From Nitrobacteraceae bacterium AZCC 2146 (GTDB taxonomy: Bacteria; Pseudomonadota; Alphaproteobacteria; Rhizobiales; Xanthobacteraceae), in NCBI GenBank assembly GCA_036924855.1, contig JBAGRP010000001.1, positions 6,870,001 through 6,934,000 of the forward strand: 64,000 bases of DNA, given 5' to 3'. A program made the translations under genes and the position numbers. How positions within the stretch are numbered: the stretch's first letter is position 1; each line of letters starts with the position of its first letter. Shown here piece by piece: positions 61,711 to 64,000 of this stretch. A model generated the notes under the pieces. That model had not been told where the DNA came from. It worked only from the letters and a program-made list of their open reading frames with translations, and ran no database searches.

Positions 61711-63339
61711 ATGGCAAAGGGATCGGACCTTCTGGTTGCTGCTCTCGAGAATGAGGGCGTCGAATGCATCTTCGCTATTCCGGGCGAAGAGAACCTCGAC
61801 GTCCTCGAGTCGCTGCGGCGATCGAAGATCAAGCTTGTGCTGACGCGGCACGAACAAGCCGCCGGCTTCATGGCGGCCACATACGGCAGGCTGACGGGCC
61901 GTGCTGGCGTCTGCCTGACGACGTTGGGGCCGGGTGCGCTCAACCTGACGACCAGCGCGGCCTATGCCCATCTGGGCGCGATGCCCATGGTCATGATCAC
62001 GGGCCAAAAGGCGATTCGAAGCAGCCGTCAGGCTCGCTTCCAGATAGTGGACATCGTCGCTACGATGCGTCCCCTCACCAAAATGGCAACGCAGATTGTC
62101 GCCGCGCAAAGCATTCCCACCCTCGTGCGGGATGCGTTCCGTGTCGCTCAACAGGAGCGGCCCGGCCCGGTCCATCTTGAACTGCCCGAAGACGTCGCGG
62201 CGGATCAGGCAACCGCCGACTTGATATCCCCGCATGTCGTCGAATTTCCGGTGGCACCCGCAGCAGCCATCGACCGCGCTACGGTGATGATTGCCGGAGC
62301 CAAGAGGCCTCTTGTGATGCTGGGGGCCGCTGCGAGCCGTCCGCAGCTTGCCGAACCACTCTCGATGTTCGTCCGACGCGTCGGCATTCCGTTTTTCAAC
62401 ACGCAGATGGGCAAGGGCGCCGTCGGCGCGGGGTCAAACCTTTACATGGGGACGGCGGCGCTGTCCGAACGTGACTGGGTCCATGAAGCGATCGACCAAG
62501 CCGACCTGATACTTTCGATCGGCCACGACACCGTCGAAAAGCCGCCCTTCCTGATGGGGCACAACGGACCGCAGGTGGTCCATCTCGGCGCCACGCCGGC
62601 GACCGTCGAACAGGTGTACTTTCCACAGTCGGAGATCGTCGGAGACGTCGGCGCGAACCTGACGGCGCTCGCCGACCGCCTTGAGGGCAAGCTTCCCAAC
62701 GCCTCGGCATTGCTGGGTTTGCGAGAGGGTATTCTCGCACGCCTCGCGGAGCGTGCGACGGAGGACCGTTTTCCCCTTACGCCCCAACGCGTCGTCCATG
62801 ACGTCCGCCAGGTCATCCCTTCGGATGGCATCGTTGCGCTCGACAACGGCATGTACAAGATCTGGTTTGCTCGCAACTATCGCACTAGCGTGGCGAACAC
62901 GTTGCTCTTGGATAATGCGCTTGCGACGATGGGAGCGGGGCTCCCTTCGGCGATCGCGGCCTGTCTGATCCATCCGGACAGGCGAGTGCTTGCCGTTTGC
63001 GGGGACGGTGGCTTCATGATGAATTCGCAGGAGCTTGAGACGGCCGTGCGGCTCAAGCTGAACCTCGTCGTTCTTGTGCTCGAAGATCATGCCTACGGGA
63101 TGATCCGATGGAAGCAGGAAGCCGACGGGTTTTTTGACTTCGGACTGGACTTCGGCAATCCGGACTTCGTCGCTTACGCGAGTTCTTATGGAGCCAAAGG
63201 ATCCCGTGTCGGCAATGTTTCGGAATTCTCGGCGATGCTGGAGGCAGCCTTCCGGGAAGGCGGCGTGCATCTCGTCGTGGCGCCCATAGACTACAGCGAA
63301 AACATGCGCGTACTCGTGCATGAGTTGCATTCGGTGTAG
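61711..63339 (+). CDS. Acetolactate-synthase-like thiamine-diphosphate enzyme
   Basis: The 542-residue protein has the three ThDP-enzyme domains: Pyr domain with catalytic Glu in LVLTRHEQAAGFMAATYGR, a central domain (about 190-330), and PP domain with VCGDGGFMMNSQELETAVRL followed by VVLVLEDHAYGMIRWKQEA. It resembles catabolic acetolactate synthases (AlsS) without a regulatory subunit. Other members act on 2-oxo acids or glyoxylate. The pairing with msrA is unusual, and it has no palindrome upstream. Confidence 0.9.
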   Translation: MAKGSDLLVAALENEGVECIFAIPGEENLDVLESLRRSKIKLVLTRHEQAAGFMAATYGRLTGRAGVCLTTLGPGALNLTTSAAYAHLGAMPMVMITGQKAIRSSRQARFQIVDIVATMRPLTKMATQIVAAQSIPTLVRDAFRVAQQERPGPVHLELPEDVAADQATADLISPHVVEFPVAPAAAIDRATVMIAGAKRPLVMLGAAASRPQLAEPLSMFVRRVGIPFFNTQMGKGAVGAGSNLYMGTAALSERDWVHEAIDQADLILSIGHDTVEKPPFLMGHNGPQVVHLGATPATVEQVYFPQSEIVGDVGANLTALADRLEGKLPNASALLGLREGILARLAERATEDRFPLTPQRVVHDVRQVIPSDGIVALDNGMYKIWFARNYRTSVANTLLLDNALATMGAGLPSAIAACLIHPDRRVLAVCGDGGFMMNSQELETAVRLKLNLVVLVLEDHAYGMIRWKQEADGFFDFGLDFGNPDFVAYASSYGAKGSRVGNVSEFSAMLEAAFREGGVHLVVAPIDYSENMRVLVHELHSV

Positions 63340-63710
63340 TTGCGTCGCAATCCGCATCTTGGTGGTCGATCGAGGGTCTGCGCGCTACCGTTAGAACTCG
63401 GGTGTGACAGGTTGGACAGCGACGGCGATTGGTCGTCGCCCTCTATAACGAGGTTCTGTTGGAGCTCGATCTTTACTATGCGTTGGTCGAGTGTGGCTTT
63501 TTCGAATTTGCCGTGATCACGGTCTTCTCGCCGTCTAAGGATGCAATTGAAGACGCGAAGAGCCAGTCTGCCAAATTTTCGCTTCAAGAGCAGAAGGGCG
63601 CAGGGCCATTGAGGACGCTCTTGCAATGATTAAGGTCGGGATCATGCCGCCGGACGATTTCGCGCGTTACATTCGTCCACTGCAGGATTACCTCGCATCG
63701 CAAAAGGAGA
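63340..63710. other. Intergenic stretch with no firm gene
   Basis: Short frames on the plus strand near 63.43-63.76 kb have no recognised family. One of them, from an ATG at 63626 (MIKVGIMPPDDFARYIRPLQ), runs through the terminator hairpin at 63711-63744 and therefore is probably not a functional gene in this form. Confidence 0.4.
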
Positions 63711-63748
63711 AAAATGGCGGCGCATACACATGCGTCGCCATTTTCTTT
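63711..63748 (+). terminator. Rho-independent terminator
   Basis: A 15-bp stem with one G-T pair (AAAATGGCGGCGCAT with ATGCGTCGCCATTTT) closes an ACAC loop and is followed by CTTT. It probably ends transcription of the msrA-acetolactate synthase unit or of a lost gene between them and here. Confidence 0.75.
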
Positions 63749-63861
63749 GCCATTCTTTAAGCGTGCTTACTATTTTGGGTCTGCGCTCCGCGCCGTCCAA
63801 AGCTAGCGCTAGCATGTTTCCTATTCGGCTAGTCAGGGCGAAAAATCTCGGAGACAGCAGG

Positions 63862-64000
63862 ATGCTTTCGCGCGACATCGCTGCATCGATATTTCACAAC
63901 ATTCGATGCGCGAATGTCCGCGAACTGCTATGCCGATTTAGGATCAAGCAGCGCGGACTAAACGCGAACCGAGAATCGGCTCAGCGCGTTGAGTGCCTGG
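63862..64000 (+). CDS. Start of an unidentified gene, cut by the window end
   Basis: From ATG 63862, after GGAG, 46 codons remain open to the window edge (MLSRDIAASIFHNIRCANVR, then ELLCRFRIKQRGLNANRES). I do not recognise the family. Its length, codon pattern and start site are consistent with a real gene, but this is weak evidence. Confidence 0.35.
   Translation, partial: MLSRDIAASIFHNIRCANVRELLCRFRIKQRGLNANRESAQRVECL

Noticed and set aside
63626..63760. A 44-codon frame from ATG 63626 (MIKVGIMPPDDFARYIRPLQ) after the acetolactate synthase-like gene
   Set aside because: It reads straight through a strong terminator hairpin and ends in hydrophobic residues encoded by that hairpin, so it is unlikely to be a functional gene as it stands.

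Overview
The window reads as alphaproteobacterial chromosome, most likely Bradyrhizobiaceae (Bradyrhizobium, Rhodopseudomonas or Nitrobacter type). This rests on family resemblance: small DUF3551 secreted proteins, a PqqA of the Bradyrhizobium type, FixJ-like regulators, an RpoH paralog, and GC-rich genes separated by AT-richer intergenic spacers. No rRNA, tRNA, CRISPR array or replication origin was seen. It looks like accessory, stress and respiration-oriented DNA with much gene decay.

Layout. 0.1-7.1 kb: a PAS-rich sensor kinase overlapping a FixJ/TodT-type response regulator, a stand-alone receiver protein and a HAMP histidine kinase. 7.2-13.4 kb: a CxxC (AhpD-like) protein, a Tat-exported DsrE-like protein, small secreted and outer-membrane proteins, an AraC regulator, a beta-hydroxyacid dehydrogenase and an aldo/keto reductase. 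13.6-20.9 kb: cyanide-insensitive quinol oxidase (cydAB), its thiol exporter (cydDC) and an ArsB-like transporter. 21-27.8 kb: hotdog thioesterase, oxalate decarboxylase, then a cupin plus PaoABC-like aldehyde oxidoreductase and c-type cytochrome operon. 28-34.4 kb: RND pump, low-complexity secreted protein, FocA-type formate channel. 35-45 kb: YdeP-type molybdoenzyme, DUF3551 proteins, rpoH paralog, a YiiX-like hydrolase, and pseudogenes of two histidine kinases and a catalase. 45-49 kb: an IS5-like element inserted in a COG4280 membrane-protein gene, and a hemA fragment. 49-59.4 kb: DUF305 protein, cyoABCD, SoxC with a one-heme SoxD-like cytochrome, DUF2231 protein, a sorbosone-dehydrogenase-like lipoprotein and an unlinked pqqA. 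59.5-61.1 kb: a patchwork of gene fragments. 61.2-63.3 kb: msrA and an acetolactate-synthase-like enzyme.

The main discovery is a recurrent 16-bp imperfect palindrome, roughly YTAAAT-N4-RTTTAR, in intergenic DNA at about 13 places from 4.8 to 57 kb. At four loci it occurs as a tandem pair with exactly 20 bp between starts. It sits before or between cydDC, the AraC/dehydrogenase pair, oxdC, the cupin-pao operon, the focA-RND block, DUF3551 genes, rpoH and several small secreted proteins. Its architecture resembles the StyR/TodT box (ATAAAC-N4-GTTTAT), and a kinase/regulator pair of that general class lies at 1.1-4.5 kb. I infer one regulon covering alternative quinol oxidases, envelope proteins and oxalate, formate and aldehyde metabolism, perhaps an acid or low-oxygen response. 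The regulator assignment is inference.
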